NCBI RefSeq assembly: GCF_023701745.1
Contig: NZ_JAJOZB010000001.1
Coordinates: 868,001-932,000 of the forward strand
DNA length: 64,000 bases
Direction: 5' to 3'
From: Streptomyces sp. RKAG293
GTDB taxonomy: Bacteria; Actinomycetota; Actinomycetes; Streptomycetales; Streptomycetaceae
The position numbers and the translations under genes are program-made. Positions 22,683 through 31,952 of the stretch are shown piece by piece. The number at the start of each line of letters is the position of its first letter. Position 1 is the first letter of the stretch. The notes under the pieces are model-generated. The model searched no databases, was not told where the DNA came from, and worked only from the letters and a program-made list of their open reading frames with translations.

Positions 22683-23318
22683 ATGAGCTGGGCGCTCATG
22701 GCGGTCGACCCGACGAGCGGGGCCTCCCTTCTCGCGGCCTTCGGCGCACTGGCCGTGCTGGTGGTGGTCTTCGCCGAATCGGGTCTGCTGGTGGTCGGCT
22801 TCTTCCTGCCCGGCGACACCCTGCTCTTCCCCGCCGGAGTGCTCTGTGCCGGCGGCGTCGAATCAGGTCCGCACCTGTCCCTGTGGCAGGTGCTCCTCTG
22901 TGCCGCCGTCGGGTCGATCGCCGGCGCGCAGGTCGGCTTCCTCCTGGGGCGGCACGGCGGTCGCGCGGCGCTGGCCCGCAGCCGGAACGAACGGCTGAAG
23001 TCGGCGGTGTCCCGCTCGGACGAGCTGCTGCGCCGCTACGGATACCGCAAGGTGATCGTGATCGGCCGCTTCATCCCCGTGGTCCGTACGGTGCTGAGCC
23101 CGCTGGCGGGCGCGCTGAAGGTGCCGGTGCGCACGTTCACCCTCTGGCAGATCGTCGGGGGCCTGGCCTGGTCGCAGAGCCTCGTGCTGGCCGGCTACTG
23201 GCTGGGGAACGCCGTACCGGGCATCGAGCGCTACCTGCTGCTGATCGTCGCGCTGATCGTCGCCGTCTCGCTCCTTCCGCTGCTGTTCGAGGCCCGTGGA
23301 CGTTCCCGGTCCCGGTGA
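22683..23318 (+). CDS. DedA-family membrane protein
   Basis: About 211 aa with four to five hydrophobic segments. The DedA core is recognisable: ESGLLVVGFFLPGDTLLFPAG (the membrane-dipping acidic/Gly-Pro motif), GAQVGFLLGRHGGR, and the second re-entrant motif YRKVIVIGRFIPVVRTVLSPLAG with its essential Arg residues. DedA proteins are proton-coupled lipid transporters or flippases in the cytoplasmic membrane. Starts at 22659, 22683 or 22698 are possible; none has a strong ribosome site. It is followed by low-complexity cccggtgac-type sequence. Confidence 0.85.
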   Translation: MSWALMAVDPTSGASLLAAFGALAVLVVVFAESGLLVVGFFLPGDTLLFPAGVLCAGGVESGPHLSLWQVLLCAAVGSIAGAQVGFLLGRHGGRAALARSRNERLKSAVSRSDELLRRYGYRKVIVIGRFIPVVRTVLSPLAGALKVPVRTFTLWQIVGGLAWSQSLVLAGYWLGNAVPGIERYLLLIVALIVAVSLLPLLFEARGRSRSR

Positions 23319-23672
23319 CGGGCCCCCGGTGACCTGTCCCGACGACCCGTCCCGATGACCGGCCCTGGTGGCCGCCCCCGGTGACCCGTCGCAGCCCGGC
23401 CCACGGCGCCCCCGCGTCTCGACGGTGAAGATCCCTCCGGTCCGCCGGCGGTGCCCGGCTCGGCGCGGGGTCTGTCGAATCTGTTGACAGTGTTCGGGCA
23501 TTGGAAGAAACTCCCCCGGGAGAGCGCTCTCCAGCACTCATGGCGTCATTATCCGAACCCACAACAGCCCGCAGTAGCAGGCCGAACCAGCCCACAGCCG
23601 CCGCACCGTCGTCGGGCTCATGACGGCGTGGCGGTGGCAAGAGGCATCACACCCCACCCCACGGAGATGTGC
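23319..23672. promoter_or_regulatory. Control region of the GH3 gene with a LacI-type operator
   Basis: The first 90 bp are degenerate repeats of ccggtgac/cccgatgac. A TTGACA lies at 23484-23489. A perfect 14-bp palindrome, GGAGAGCGCTCTCC, is at 23519-23532. Its AGCGCT centre resembles CebR and other LacI-family operators of streptomycete glycosidase genes, so sugar-responsive repression is likely. No LacI gene is adjacent. Confidence 0.55.
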
Positions 23673-26600
23673 ATGAGCCTCCTGTCTCTCCTCCTTCACC
23701 ACCTCGCACGGCGCCGACGGCTGATCGCGGTGGTTCTCGCGGCGGTCCTCGCGACCGGCGGCGCCCTCGGCGCCATGAACGTCACCGCAAACGCGGCCAC
23801 CACCCTGCTGTCGCAGGGCAAGCCCGCGACCGCGTCCTCGACGGAGAACGCGGGCACCCCCGCATCGGCGGCGGTCGACGGCGATGCCGGAACCCGCTGG
23901 TCGAGCGCCGTCGCCGACCCGCAATGGCTGCAGGTCGACCTCGGCTCCACCCAGGACATCACCCAGATCGCCCTCAACTGGGAGGCCGCCTACGCCACGG
24001 CGTTCCGGATCCAGGTCTCCGGCAACGGCACCACCTGGACCGACGCCTACTCCACCACCACCGGCCCGGGCGGCCACCAGACCCTCGACGTGACCGCCTC
24101 CGGGCGCTACGTCCGCCTGTACGGGACCACCCGGGCGACCGGGTACGGCTACTCCCTGTGGGAGTTCCAGGTCTACGGAACCGGCGGCGGCACGCAGCCC
24201 GGCACCTGCGGCACCGACAACGCCGCCCTGAACCGTCCGGCGACCGCGTCGTCGACCGAGAACGGCGGTACACCGGCAGCAGCGGCGGTCGACGGAAACG
24301 TGGGAACCCGCTGGTCGAGCGCCGCCACCGACCCGCAGTGGCTGCAGGTCGACCTCGGCTCCGTACAGGACGTCTGCCAGGTCTCGCCGACCTGGGAGAC
24401 GGCGTACGCCACGGGCTTCCAGATCCAGGTCTCCGACACCGGTACCGGCAACTGGACCACCCTCTACACCACCGCCGCCGGCGGCGGCGGAACCCAGAAC
24501 CTGACGGTCAGCGGCACCGGCCGCTACGTCCGGATGTACGGCACGGCGCGCGCCACCGGCTACGGCTACTCGCTGTGGGAGTTCGCGGTGCACACCGGCG
24601 GTTCCGGAGGCCCCGGTGATCCGGGCGACCCGGGCGGCGCGGTCATCTCCGCGTACCAACAGGTCTCGGCCTCCTCGTGGGAGGGCGCCAACGCTCCCGC
24701 GGCGGCGCTGGACGGGCGCACCAACACCCGCTGGTCCAGCCTGTACACCGACAACCAGTGGCTGCAGGTCGACCTCGGCGGCCGGGCCACGGTCAGCGGC
24801 ATCTCGCTGAACTGGGAGTCCGCCTACGCCACTGGCTACCACCTCGACGTGTCCGACGACGCCACCACCTGGTCGCCGCTCTACAGCACGACCAGCGGCA
24901 AGGGCGGCGTCGAGAACCTCACCGTCAGCGGCAAGGGCCGCTACGTCCGGCTGACCGGCACCGCCCGCGCCACCGGCTACGGCTACTCGCTGTGGGAGTT
25001 CCAGGTTCTCGGCACGGTCGACACGTCCACCGCCACCCCGCCGCTGCTCTCCGGACCCACCAAGGCACCGGCCACGGTGAACCAGTTCGCGCTGGCCGCG
25101 CCCGCGGACAAGGCCATGGTCACGAACACCCGCCGGCCGGCGCTCTCCTGGGCCGGCGTCGCGGGGACCGCCCACTACGAGGTCTGGCTCAACATCAGCC
25201 GCACCGACTACGACTTCGCCGCCTCGGGCAGCCTGCTCGACCTCTATACCAAGGTCGCCGAACCGACCGGCGCCACGTACACCCCGACCTGGGACATCAG
25301 CGACCGGTGGACCTACCAGTGGTTCGTCGTCGCGGTGAGCGGCTCCGGCGCGCGCACCACCTCCGACATCCGCACCTTCAGCGTCTACCTGCCCGACATC
25401 GAGACCGTGAACGACGGCGTCGCCATCGTCAACGGCGCCCGGGACCTCAACAAGAACGGCACCATCGAGCCGTACGAGGACTGGCGCCGGCCGGTCGGCA
25501 CCCGGACCGCCGACCTCCTGAGCCGGATGACGCTGGAGGAGAGGCCTTCCAGATGTTCTACAACGTCCAGTCCTACCCGATGTCGGGCTGGCACTTCGGA
25601 CCGGCCCAACCGGCCGACCTGCACAACGTGCTGGTCTCCACGGCGGCCACCCGGCTGGGCATCCCGCCCGTGTCCGCGGGCGACACCACCGCCGGCTACC
25701 AGACCACGTACCCGCTGCAGAGTGCGCTGGCCGCGGGCAAGGACTATCCGCTCGACTACCGGCTGGGGGACATGCAGCGCAAGGAGGAGCTGGAGGTCGG
25801 CGCACGCGGCACGCTCTCCCCGCTCGCCGAGGTCGGCACCAAGGTGCTCTATCCGCGCATCCAGGAGGGCGGCGGCGAGAACGCGGACGTCGCGGCTGCC
25901 CAACTGCGGTCGCAGGTCGCCGGGTTGCAGGGCGGCCCGGAACTCAACCCGGGCTCCGTCCTCGCCACCGTCAAGCACTGGCCCGGCGAGGGCGCCGGGG
26001 GTGAGGCGGGCATCGTCTACGACGCGGTGACGATCAAGTACCACATGATCCCGTTCCGGGCCGCGATCGAAGCCGGAGCGGTCAACATCATGCCGGGGTA
26101 CGCGGGCAGCTCGTATCTCGACCCGGGCGGCCCCGGCGCGGGCGACAGCGCAAAGATCCTCAACTACCTGCGGCAGAACATCGGTTACACCGGCCTGATC
26201 ACCACCGACTGGCTGCCCTCCGGCGCCTGGGTGAACGCCGCCAACGCCGGCTCCGACGTGATGGGCGGCGCCGACCCGGGCGCCGTCGGGTTCACCATGG
26301 CCGGCTTCGAGGCCCAGGTACCGCTCGCGCGGATCAACGACGCGGTGACGCGGATCCTGCGGCTGAAGTTCGAACTCGGCATCTTCGACCACCCCTACGG
26401 CGACCCCGTCAACGGCCCCTACCGGTTCCACCAGCCGTCCTACACCGCCCTCGCCAACCAGGCCGCGCGCGAGTCCAACACCCTGCTCAAGAACAACGGC
26501 GTGCTCCCGGTCAAGCTCACTGCGGGGGACAACATCGTCGTCGCCGGCGCCCGCGCCACCGACGGCGCCGCGTGCTGCATCTGGTCCAGTTACTTCCACC

Positions 26601-27190
26601 CGGACTACGGTTCACTCACTCCGCTGGAGGCCATCCGGGCCAGGGCCGCCAAGGCCAGCGTCAATGTCTACCAGGACACCGGCCCCGCACCGAAGCTCGC
26701 CGTCGTGGCCGTCGGAGAGCCGTCCTACACCCACGCCACCGCGTGGGTGGACACCCAGCCCTATCTCCCGCCGGATCAGCTCGCCGTCATCCAGAACTTC
26801 AAGAACCAGGGGATTCCGGTGGTGGTCGTCCTGACCCTGCCCCGGCCGATCGTGATCAGCGACTGGAACGGTCTGGCGGACGCCATCGTGGTGACCTATC
26901 GCGGTGGCGAGGAGACCGGCCCGGCTACGGCCGGTCTGCTCTTCGGCGACTACACCCCCAGGGGGAAGCTGCCCTGGCAACTGCCCCGAAGCCTGGACCA
27001 GGTCCTCAAGCCCGGCGGCACCGACACGGTCGCGGACGCGAACGAGAGCTGGGACCTGCCCTACGACCTCGGCGCCACGGACGCCCAACGCGCCGAGATC
27101 CGCGCGAAGATCGACGCCGGACAGCCGGTGCCGACCACCTACGGAAACCCGCTCTATCCCTACGGCGCCGGACTGACCGGCTGGAACTAG
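23673..27190 (+). pseudogene. Secreted CBM32 x3 - GH3 glycosidase, interrupted by a one-base deletion
   Basis: From ATG 23673 (ggagatg upstream): signal peptide, then three F5/8-type C (CBM32) domains at about 23797-24180, 24220-24590 and 24640-25015, each with RWSS, DPQWLQVDLG or similar and GYGYSLWEF. A fibronectin-like segment follows, then the GH3 N-terminus up to RTADLLSRMTLEE. At 25542-25543 the codon after GAG GAG reads AG, not AAG, before GCC TTC CAG. This shifts the frame; the rest (AFQMFYNVQSYPM to GAGLTGWN) continues perfectly in the next frame to 27190. The catalytic Asp region TTDW is at about 26204-26212. The intact protein would have about 1,173 residues. Either a recent lesion or a sequencing error. 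Confidence 0.85.
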
Positions 27191-27211
27191 CGCCGCGGAA
27201 CACAGAACCGT

Positions 27212-27244
27212 GACGGCCGTACCGCTCCCTGCGGTGCGGCCGTC
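27212..27244 (+). terminator. Terminator after the GH3 gene
   Basis: GACGGCCGTACCGC pairs with GCGGTGCGGCCGTC (one G-T wobble) across a 5-nt loop. Confidence 0.7.
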
Positions 27245-27486
27245 GCAGCGTTTGCCTGCGGAAGGTGAGTGAGGGGTCGTCGGCACGGCGCGCCAGGTAC
27301 TCGTCGCGGAGGAGGCCCGGTTCCGGTCGGCGACGCGGGCCCGCGGTGCTGCCCGGGGCGTCCGTTTTCTCGGCCGCCGGAGTTATGACACACCCATCAT
27401 GACAGGTCAGAGGGCATTTTCGTAGGACGAACAGCACGTCCGGGGAACCTTGTCCGGCCCCCTCGAGAACTCCCACAATCGCCCTC

Positions 27487-28758
27487 ATGAATCACTCCCA
27501 GAACGTCGATCACGAATCGGTCCTACGAGCACGCGCGATCCTGCTCGGCTCCGGCAGAATCGGCCTTCACGAGGAGATCCGGGCGTACCGAGTGCTCGCC
27601 CAAGTGGGACCGCTGACCTATCTGCCGAAGCTGGTCCGGGCACTTCTGATGCTCAGTCACCTGGAGTTCCGGGACCGGCCGGAGATCCAGCTGAACCTGA
27701 TCGCCGAGGCGCTCACCGCCGTGCGCAGGCTGGACGCGTCGGAACCGAAGCGAACCGAGCTGCTGATCGAGACCCTGAACGACTACCAGCACCAGCTGTA
27801 CACGCTCGGCCGGCGGGCGGAGGGCTTCGCCGTTCGCGAGGAGATGGCTCTGACCGGACGCAGGGCGTTCAAGGACGGCGAGGTGGACAGCCCCGTGTTC
27901 GGGTGCGGGCCGCTGGCGGCCGGGCTGGCCGAGGAGGGCCGTCACCTCGAAGCGGCGCAGCTGTACGGGGAGATGGTCGAGGCCGTTCGGTCGGGCGGCG
28001 ATCCGTCGGACGGCCGCCTCTGGTGGCCGATGGTCGAGTGGTCGGCCGAGCTCGACGCCGCCGGACTGCACGATGCGGCGATCGACGCGTTCACCGAACT
28101 CTCGGCCGCCGGCCGTGCGGAGCTGGAAGGCGGCCGCTCGTCGCTGTCCATCAGGGTGTGGGAGCTGGTCCGGCTCGCTCAGCTGCTCGACGCCCGGGCG
28201 CGGCACGATGAGGCCCGTACAGCGCGAGGGGACGTTCTCACCCTGCTGGCCGAGTTGGCCGCGACCGGTGAACGCAAGAGCTGGAGCAATATCGTCGACT
28301 GGTGGACCGTCCTGCTGGGCCTGTCGGGACGAGCGGACGAACAGCCGGCGCCCGGCGAGCCGGCACCGCCGTTCGGCTCGCCCGACGGCTGGTCGCCCGA
28401 CATCAGGCGCGCCTATGTCGAGGGGCGTACCGCACTGGAGGAGACCGTCGCCGTCCTCACTCCCCTGGCCCGGCGCGACCCGCGCCGTCATCTGGCCGAA
28501 CTGATCACCGTTCAGCGCAGGTTGACCATCCGGTCGGCCGTTCACCAGCGGGGGCATCACTACCGGTTCATGGAGAACCTGCGGCCCCTGTTCGACGAGG
28601 GAGTGGCACTGGCCCGCCGGTCGGCCGGGCTGGGCGAGGACCAGGGCCCTGACCTTCTCGCCAGGGCTCTCACCGACCGATCGACCCTGCTGGTCGCGGG
28701 CAAGCAGTACGCCGAGGCGCACGACGACTTCCAGGAGGCCGCCGCCCTGCTGGGATGA
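27487..28758 (+). CDS. Unknown helical-repeat (TPR-like) protein
   Basis: 423 aa, soluble, almost all alpha-helical, with repeats of amphipathic helix pairs such as EGRHLEAAQLYGEMVEAV, LDAAGLHDAAIDAFTELS and the final GKQYAEAHDDFQEAAALL, which look like TPR units. No enzyme motif, signal peptide or DNA-binding domain is seen. It probably mediates protein contacts. The ATG is not preceded by a clear ribosome site. It stands alone, converging on the response-regulator operon, with a terminator between them. Confidence 0.7.
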   Translation: MNHSQNVDHESVLRARAILLGSGRIGLHEEIRAYRVLAQVGPLTYLPKLVRALLMLSHLEFRDRPEIQLNLIAEALTAVRRLDASEPKRTELLIETLNDYQHQLYTLGRRAEGFAVREEMALTGRRAFKDGEVDSPVFGCGPLAAGLAEEGRHLEAAQLYGEMVEAVRSGGDPSDGRLWWPMVEWSAELDAAGLHDAAIDAFTELSAAGRAELEGGRSSLSIRVWELVRLAQLLDARARHDEARTARGDVLTLLAELAATGERKSWSNIVDWWTVLLGLSGRADEQPAPGEPAPPFGSPDGWSPDIRRAYVEGRTALEETVAVLTPLARRDPRRHLAELITVQRRLTIRSAVHQRGHHYRFMENLRPLFDEGVALARRSAGLGEDQGPDLLARALTDRSTLLVAGKQYAEAHDDFQEAAALLG

Positions 28759-28774
28759 GCTCCGCCGGGTGAAT

Positions 28775-28892
28775 CACGGGTCGGATCGCGCTCGCTGATG
28801 CAGGACCGCGTCAGCTGATGCTGGATCGCGCCCGCTGATGCGGATTCGGTCGTAGTCCGGATAGTCCCATTCCAGATCGATGTCCGCCGAGG
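28775..28892 (-). pseudogene. Possible gene remnant with short repeats
   Basis: On the reverse strand a start-less frame reads APSADIDLEWDYPDYDRIRI, then SGRDPASADAVL, to a stop near 28775. It looks protein-like, but no start exists before the response-regulator stop. The forward strand here carries three imperfect copies of ggatcgcg(n)cgctgatgc. It may be a decayed gene end. Confidence 0.25.
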
Positions 28893-28927
28893 GCGCGACG
28901 GCACGGACCGCCTCCGTGCCGTCGCGC
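28893..28927. terminator. Bidirectional terminator hairpin
   Basis: GCGCGACGGCACGGA (28893-28907) and TCCGTGCCGTCGCGC (28913-28927) form a perfect 15-bp stem with a CCGCC loop, between converging genes. Confidence 0.75.
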
Positions 28928-28947
28928 TCGAGTGGTCCCGTGTGCCC

Positions 28948-29625
28948 TCAGTCGGTGGTGTGGGGGCGGGTGAGGCCCAGGTCGTAGGCGAAGATGACGG
29001 CCTGGATCCGGTCGCGGGCGGCGATCTTCGCGAGCACGCGTCCGACGTGGGTCTTGACGGTGGACTCCGCCAGCACCAGCCGCTCGGCGATCTCCGCGTT
29101 GGTCCAGCCCCGGCCGATGGCGACCAGGATCTCCCGTTCGCGTCCGGTGAGGGTGCGCAGCCTGGGGTCGTCCTGCGGCTCGTGGTCCTGGAGGTGGCCG
29201 GGCAGATGGTGGGCGTAGGCGTCGAGGAGGCGCCGGGTGAGGGCCGGGGCGATGACGGCGTCGCCCGCGGCGACAGCGCGGATGCCCGCCAGCAGTTCCT
29301 CGGGGCGCGCGTCCTTGAGCAGGAAGCCGCTGGCTCCGGCGCGCAGCGCGGTGTGGGCGTACTCGTCCAGGTCGAAGGTGGTCATGACCAGGACGCGGGA
29401 ACGTCCGCCGGTGGCGACGATGCGGCGGGTCGCCTCGATACCGTCCATGCCGGGCATCCGCACATCCATCAGGACGACGTCGGGGCGCAGTTCGGCGGCC
29501 TGGCGTACGGCGTCGGCTCCGTGCGCGGCCTCACCGACCACGTCGGTGTCCGGGACGGACTCCAGCAGCATGCGGAAGCCCAGACGCTGCATGGGCTGGT
29601 CGTCCACGATGAGGACGGTGGTCAT
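28948..29625 (-). CDS. NarL/LuxR-family response regulator
   Basis: 225 aa: receiver domain (Asp8/Asp9 pocket, phospho-acceptor Asp54 in VVLMDVRMPGMDG, Lys near 104 in GFLLKDARPEE), then a LuxR helix-turn-helix (LTGREREILVAIGRGWTNAEIAERLVLAESTVKTHVGRVL). It is the cytoplasmic partner of the histidine kinase encoded just upstream. Its ATG at 29625 overlaps the stop of a nine-codon mini-frame (ATGA), and GGAGA sits six nt upstream. With the preceding ABC genes it forms an exporter/two-component operon; such systems usually answer cell-envelope-active compounds. Confidence 0.93.
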   Translation of the reverse strand: MTTVLIVDDQPMQRLGFRMLLESVPDTDVVGEAAHGADAVRQAAELRPDVVLMDVRMPGMDGIEATRRIVATGGRSRVLVMTTFDLDEYAHTALRAGASGFLLKDARPEELLAGIRAVAAGDAVIAPALTRRLLDAYAHHLPGHLQDHEPQDDPRLRTLTGREREILVAIGRGWTNAEIAERLVLAESTVKTHVGRVLAKIAARDRIQAVIFAYDLGLTRPHTTD

Positions 29626-29680
29626 GAGGTCTCCGAGAGGACGGTGGTCATGAGGACTCTCCGATGAGGACGGCGGTCAC
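29622..29680 (-). other. Triplicated start region: two mini-frames between kinase and regulator
   Basis: The kinase stop codon lies in GTGA. That GTG (29680) opens VTAVLIGESS, stopping at 29648. This stop overlaps an ATG at 29651 opening MTTVLSETS, stopping at 29622. That stop in turn overlaps the true regulator ATG (29625, MTTVLIVDD). Each start has its own GGAGA-like site. The units are near-identical to the first codons of the regulator, so they are likely tandem duplications of the junction. Whether they are translated is unknown. Confidence 0.7.
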
Positions 29681-31011
29681 GAGGTCTCTCCCGGGGGACC
29701 GGTGAGCGGGGTGAGGTCGAGGGTGACCTGTACGGTCCATCCTCCGCCGGGCCGTGGTCCGGCGGCGATGCTCCCGCCGTACAGCGCGGCGCGTTCCGCC
29801 ATGCCCGCGAGGCCGTGTCCCTCCTGGTTCGCCGGAGCGGGCCGCCCGTTCCCGGTGGGCGGCCCGGTGTCGTCGGCGCTGATGCGCAGCTGTGTGCCGT
29901 CGACGGTGAGGGCGAGTCGCACCTCGGTTTCGGCGCCGGCGTGCCGGAGCGAGTTGGTGAGCGCCTCCTGCACGATCCGGTAGGCCGTCAGCTGTACACC
30001 GCGGTCCAGGGCGTCCAGTTCCCCGATCGTGCGGTAGCGGACCTTGGGGCCGGCGGCCCGGATACGGGCGCACAGGGCGTCGATGTCCGCGATGCCGGGC
30101 TGCGGGCTGAGTTCGGGCGCGTCCGTCCGATCGCGCAGCACACCGAGCATGCGCCGGAGTTCGCCCAGGGCCTGCCGGCCGGTCTCGCCGATGAGTTCCA
30201 GTGCTTCCTTGCCCCGCTCAGGAGCGATGAGGGCCGCGTACGCACCACCGTCGGCAAGTGTGATCATGACGGACAGGTTGTGGCCGACGATGTCGTGCAT
30301 CTCGCGTGCCACCCGCGTGCGTTCGCCGGCGGCGGCCAGTTTGCTGCGCTGGTCCCGTTCGATCTCCAGGCGGGCCGCGCGCTCGCGCAGGCCCGCGAGC
30401 TGGGACCGGCGGATGCGCACCGCAAGGCCAAGTGCCAGCGCCGCGGTCACCGCGCTGAACAGGAAGAACAGCGCGTCCCCGACGGACACCGCCTCCGAGA
30501 CCCGCACGGACACCAGCCCCAGAACGCCGGCCATGGCGGCGCAGGCCCAGGGCAGATGCCGCAGTCGCCCGTGCAGTGCCAGGCTGTACAGGGCGATGAG
30601 CAGCGCCACGTCGGCGCGCAGCCAGGCCCCCAGCAGCCACTGGATCAGGAACACGGCCAGCACGGCGGCGAAGGTCGCCGAGGGCATACGGCGCCGCCAC
30701 AGCAGGGGCAGCACCAGCCCGGCCTGCAGGGCCAGCACCCCGGCCACCGGCAGGTGCGTGAACCTCACGGCCATCTCGTGCCGGTCGCCGTCGTGCACCA
30801 GGTCCGCCGCGCCGAACAGCAGGAAGACCCCGACCGCCACGGCCGTGTCCAGCACCCACGGACGCCGCAGGTCGGCCGCGCGCAGGCGCTGGACGACCCG
30901 GGTCAGCGCGATCACCAGCGGGTGTCCCCACAGCGGATCGGGTTCCGCGGGAGGGAGCGGGCGCGCGGAGGGGTCAGCTCCGGCGGGGAGGTCGGTGGTC
31001 ACGGGGGTCAC
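29677..31011 (-). CDS. Histidine kinase of the NarX/DesK type (HisKA_3)
   Basis: 444 aa. Residues about 45-190 hold several transmembrane segments (WVLDTAVAVGVFLLFGAADL, AGVLALQAGLVLPLL, SATFAAVLAVFLIQWLLGAWL, ALLIALYSLAL, FFLFSAVTAALALGLAV), followed by a coiled stretch. The phospho-acceptor is His239 (REMHDIVGHNLSV), and the HATPase domain has QEALTNSLRHA and GHGLAGMAERAALYGG. It senses through the membrane with almost no extracellular domain, typical of intramembrane-sensing kinases linked to ABC exporters. GTG 31011 was chosen as start; GTG 31002 is possible. It is followed directly by the response regulator region. Confidence 0.9.
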   Translation of the reverse strand: MTPVTTDLPAGADPSARPLPPAEPDPLWGHPLVIALTRVVQRLRAADLRRPWVLDTAVAVGVFLLFGAADLVHDGDRHEMAVRFTHLPVAGVLALQAGLVLPLLWRRRMPSATFAAVLAVFLIQWLLGAWLRADVALLIALYSLALHGRLRHLPWACAAMAGVLGLVSVRVSEAVSVGDALFFLFSAVTAALALGLAVRIRRSQLAGLRERAARLEIERDQRSKLAAAGERTRVAREMHDIVGHNLSVMITLADGGAYAALIAPERGKEALELIGETGRQALGELRRMLGVLRDRTDAPELSPQPGIADIDALCARIRAAGPKVRYRTIGELDALDRGVQLTAYRIVQEALTNSLRHAGAETEVRLALTVDGTQLRISADDTGPPTGNGRPAPANQEGHGLAGMAERAALYGGSIAAGPRPGGGWTVQVTLDLTPLTGPPGETS

Positions 31012-31103
31012 CTGCCCATCGTGGGCCAACGGCGCCGGCACGGCACCCGAGCTGCCGGGCGACGCGCCGACGCCGTGATCCCGGGTCGTCGGCTTCGGCA
31101 GGG

Positions 31104-31952
31104 TCAGGCGTCGGTGCGCATCAGGCGCCAGGAGGCACCTGCCATCGCCAGTCCGGTCCAGGCCAGGAAGACCAGCAGCCCGGCCGCAGGAGTCAGCGTG
31201 TGCGCCTCGTGGTGCAGGGCGAACATCGATGCTCCGGCCTCGCTGGGCAGATAGGGCCTGACGTGGTCCTGCCAGGAGCTGGGCAGCAGCGAGATGAGTC
31301 CGGGGACCAGCATCAGCGAACCGACCAGGACCGAGATGCCGCCGGCCACCGATCGCAGCAGCGCGCCCAGGGCCGTTCCCAGCACACCGATCAGACCGAG
31401 GTAGAGGCCGGCCGCCAGCAGGCTGCGCACCACACCCGGGTCCGAGATCGAGAGGGCCGCGGGCGTGCCCGAGACGATTCCGCTGCCGAAGAGGAAGGCG
31501 ATGAACGCTCCCACGGTGCCGACCACCAGGGCGACCGCGCCGAAGACGGCCGACTTGGACCAGAGCACCGGCAGCCGGCGCGGTACCGCGGCCAGCGTGG
31601 AGCGGATCATGCCGGTGGAGTACTCGCCCGCGGTCACCAGGACGCCCAGGACACCGAGTGCCAACTGCGCGAAGTTCGTGCCGAACAGGGACAGGCTCAC
31701 CGCGGTGGAAGTGGCGAAGTCCCGGTCCATGTGATCGCCGGAGGTGATCCTGGACTTGTAGTGCCACGAGGCGATCAGACCGAAGGCCACCAGGAACAGC
31801 AGGCCCAGGCCCAGCGTGATCCAGGTGGAGCGCAGGGACCACAGCTTGGCCCACTCCGAGCGCAGCACGCGCCGCGCGGTCACCCGGTAGACCGGACGTG
31901 CGCCCTGCACGGGGCTCGGGACAGGGGTGTGGGTCGAGGTGATGGTGCTCAT
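31104..31952 (-). CDS. ABC transporter permease (ABC-2 type)
   Basis: 282 aa with six hydrophobic segments (TWITLGLGLLFLVAFGLIASW, FAQLALGVLGVLVTAGEYSTG, SAVFGAVALVVGTVGAFIAFLFG, LLAAGLYLGLIGVLGTALGALL, GGISVLVGSLMLVPGLISLLP and LTPAAGLLVFLAWTGLAMAG). AGEYSTGMIRSTLAAVPRR is a frequent signature of BcrB-like permeases. The ATG at 31952 overlaps the ATPase stop (ATGA). With that ATPase it forms an exporter, perhaps for antibiotics or lipids. The kinase gene starts 92 bp downstream. Confidence 0.88.
   Translation of the reverse strand: MSTITSTHTPVPSPVQGARPVYRVTARRVLRSEWAKLWSLRSTWITLGLGLLFLVAFGLIASWHYKSRITSGDHMDRDFATSTAVSLSLFGTNFAQLALGVLGVLVTAGEYSTGMIRSTLAAVPRRLPVLWSKSAVFGAVALVVGTVGAFIAFLFGSGIVSGTPAALSISDPGVVRSLLAAGLYLGLIGVLGTALGALLRSVAGGISVLVGSLMLVPGLISLLPSSWQDHVRPYLPSEAGASMFALHHEAHTLTPAAGLLVFLAWTGLAMAGASWRLMRTDA

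Noticed and set aside
27006..27488. Reverse frame over the end of the GH3 gene and the following gap
   Set aside because: Overlaps coding sequence and a terminator; no recognisable domain.
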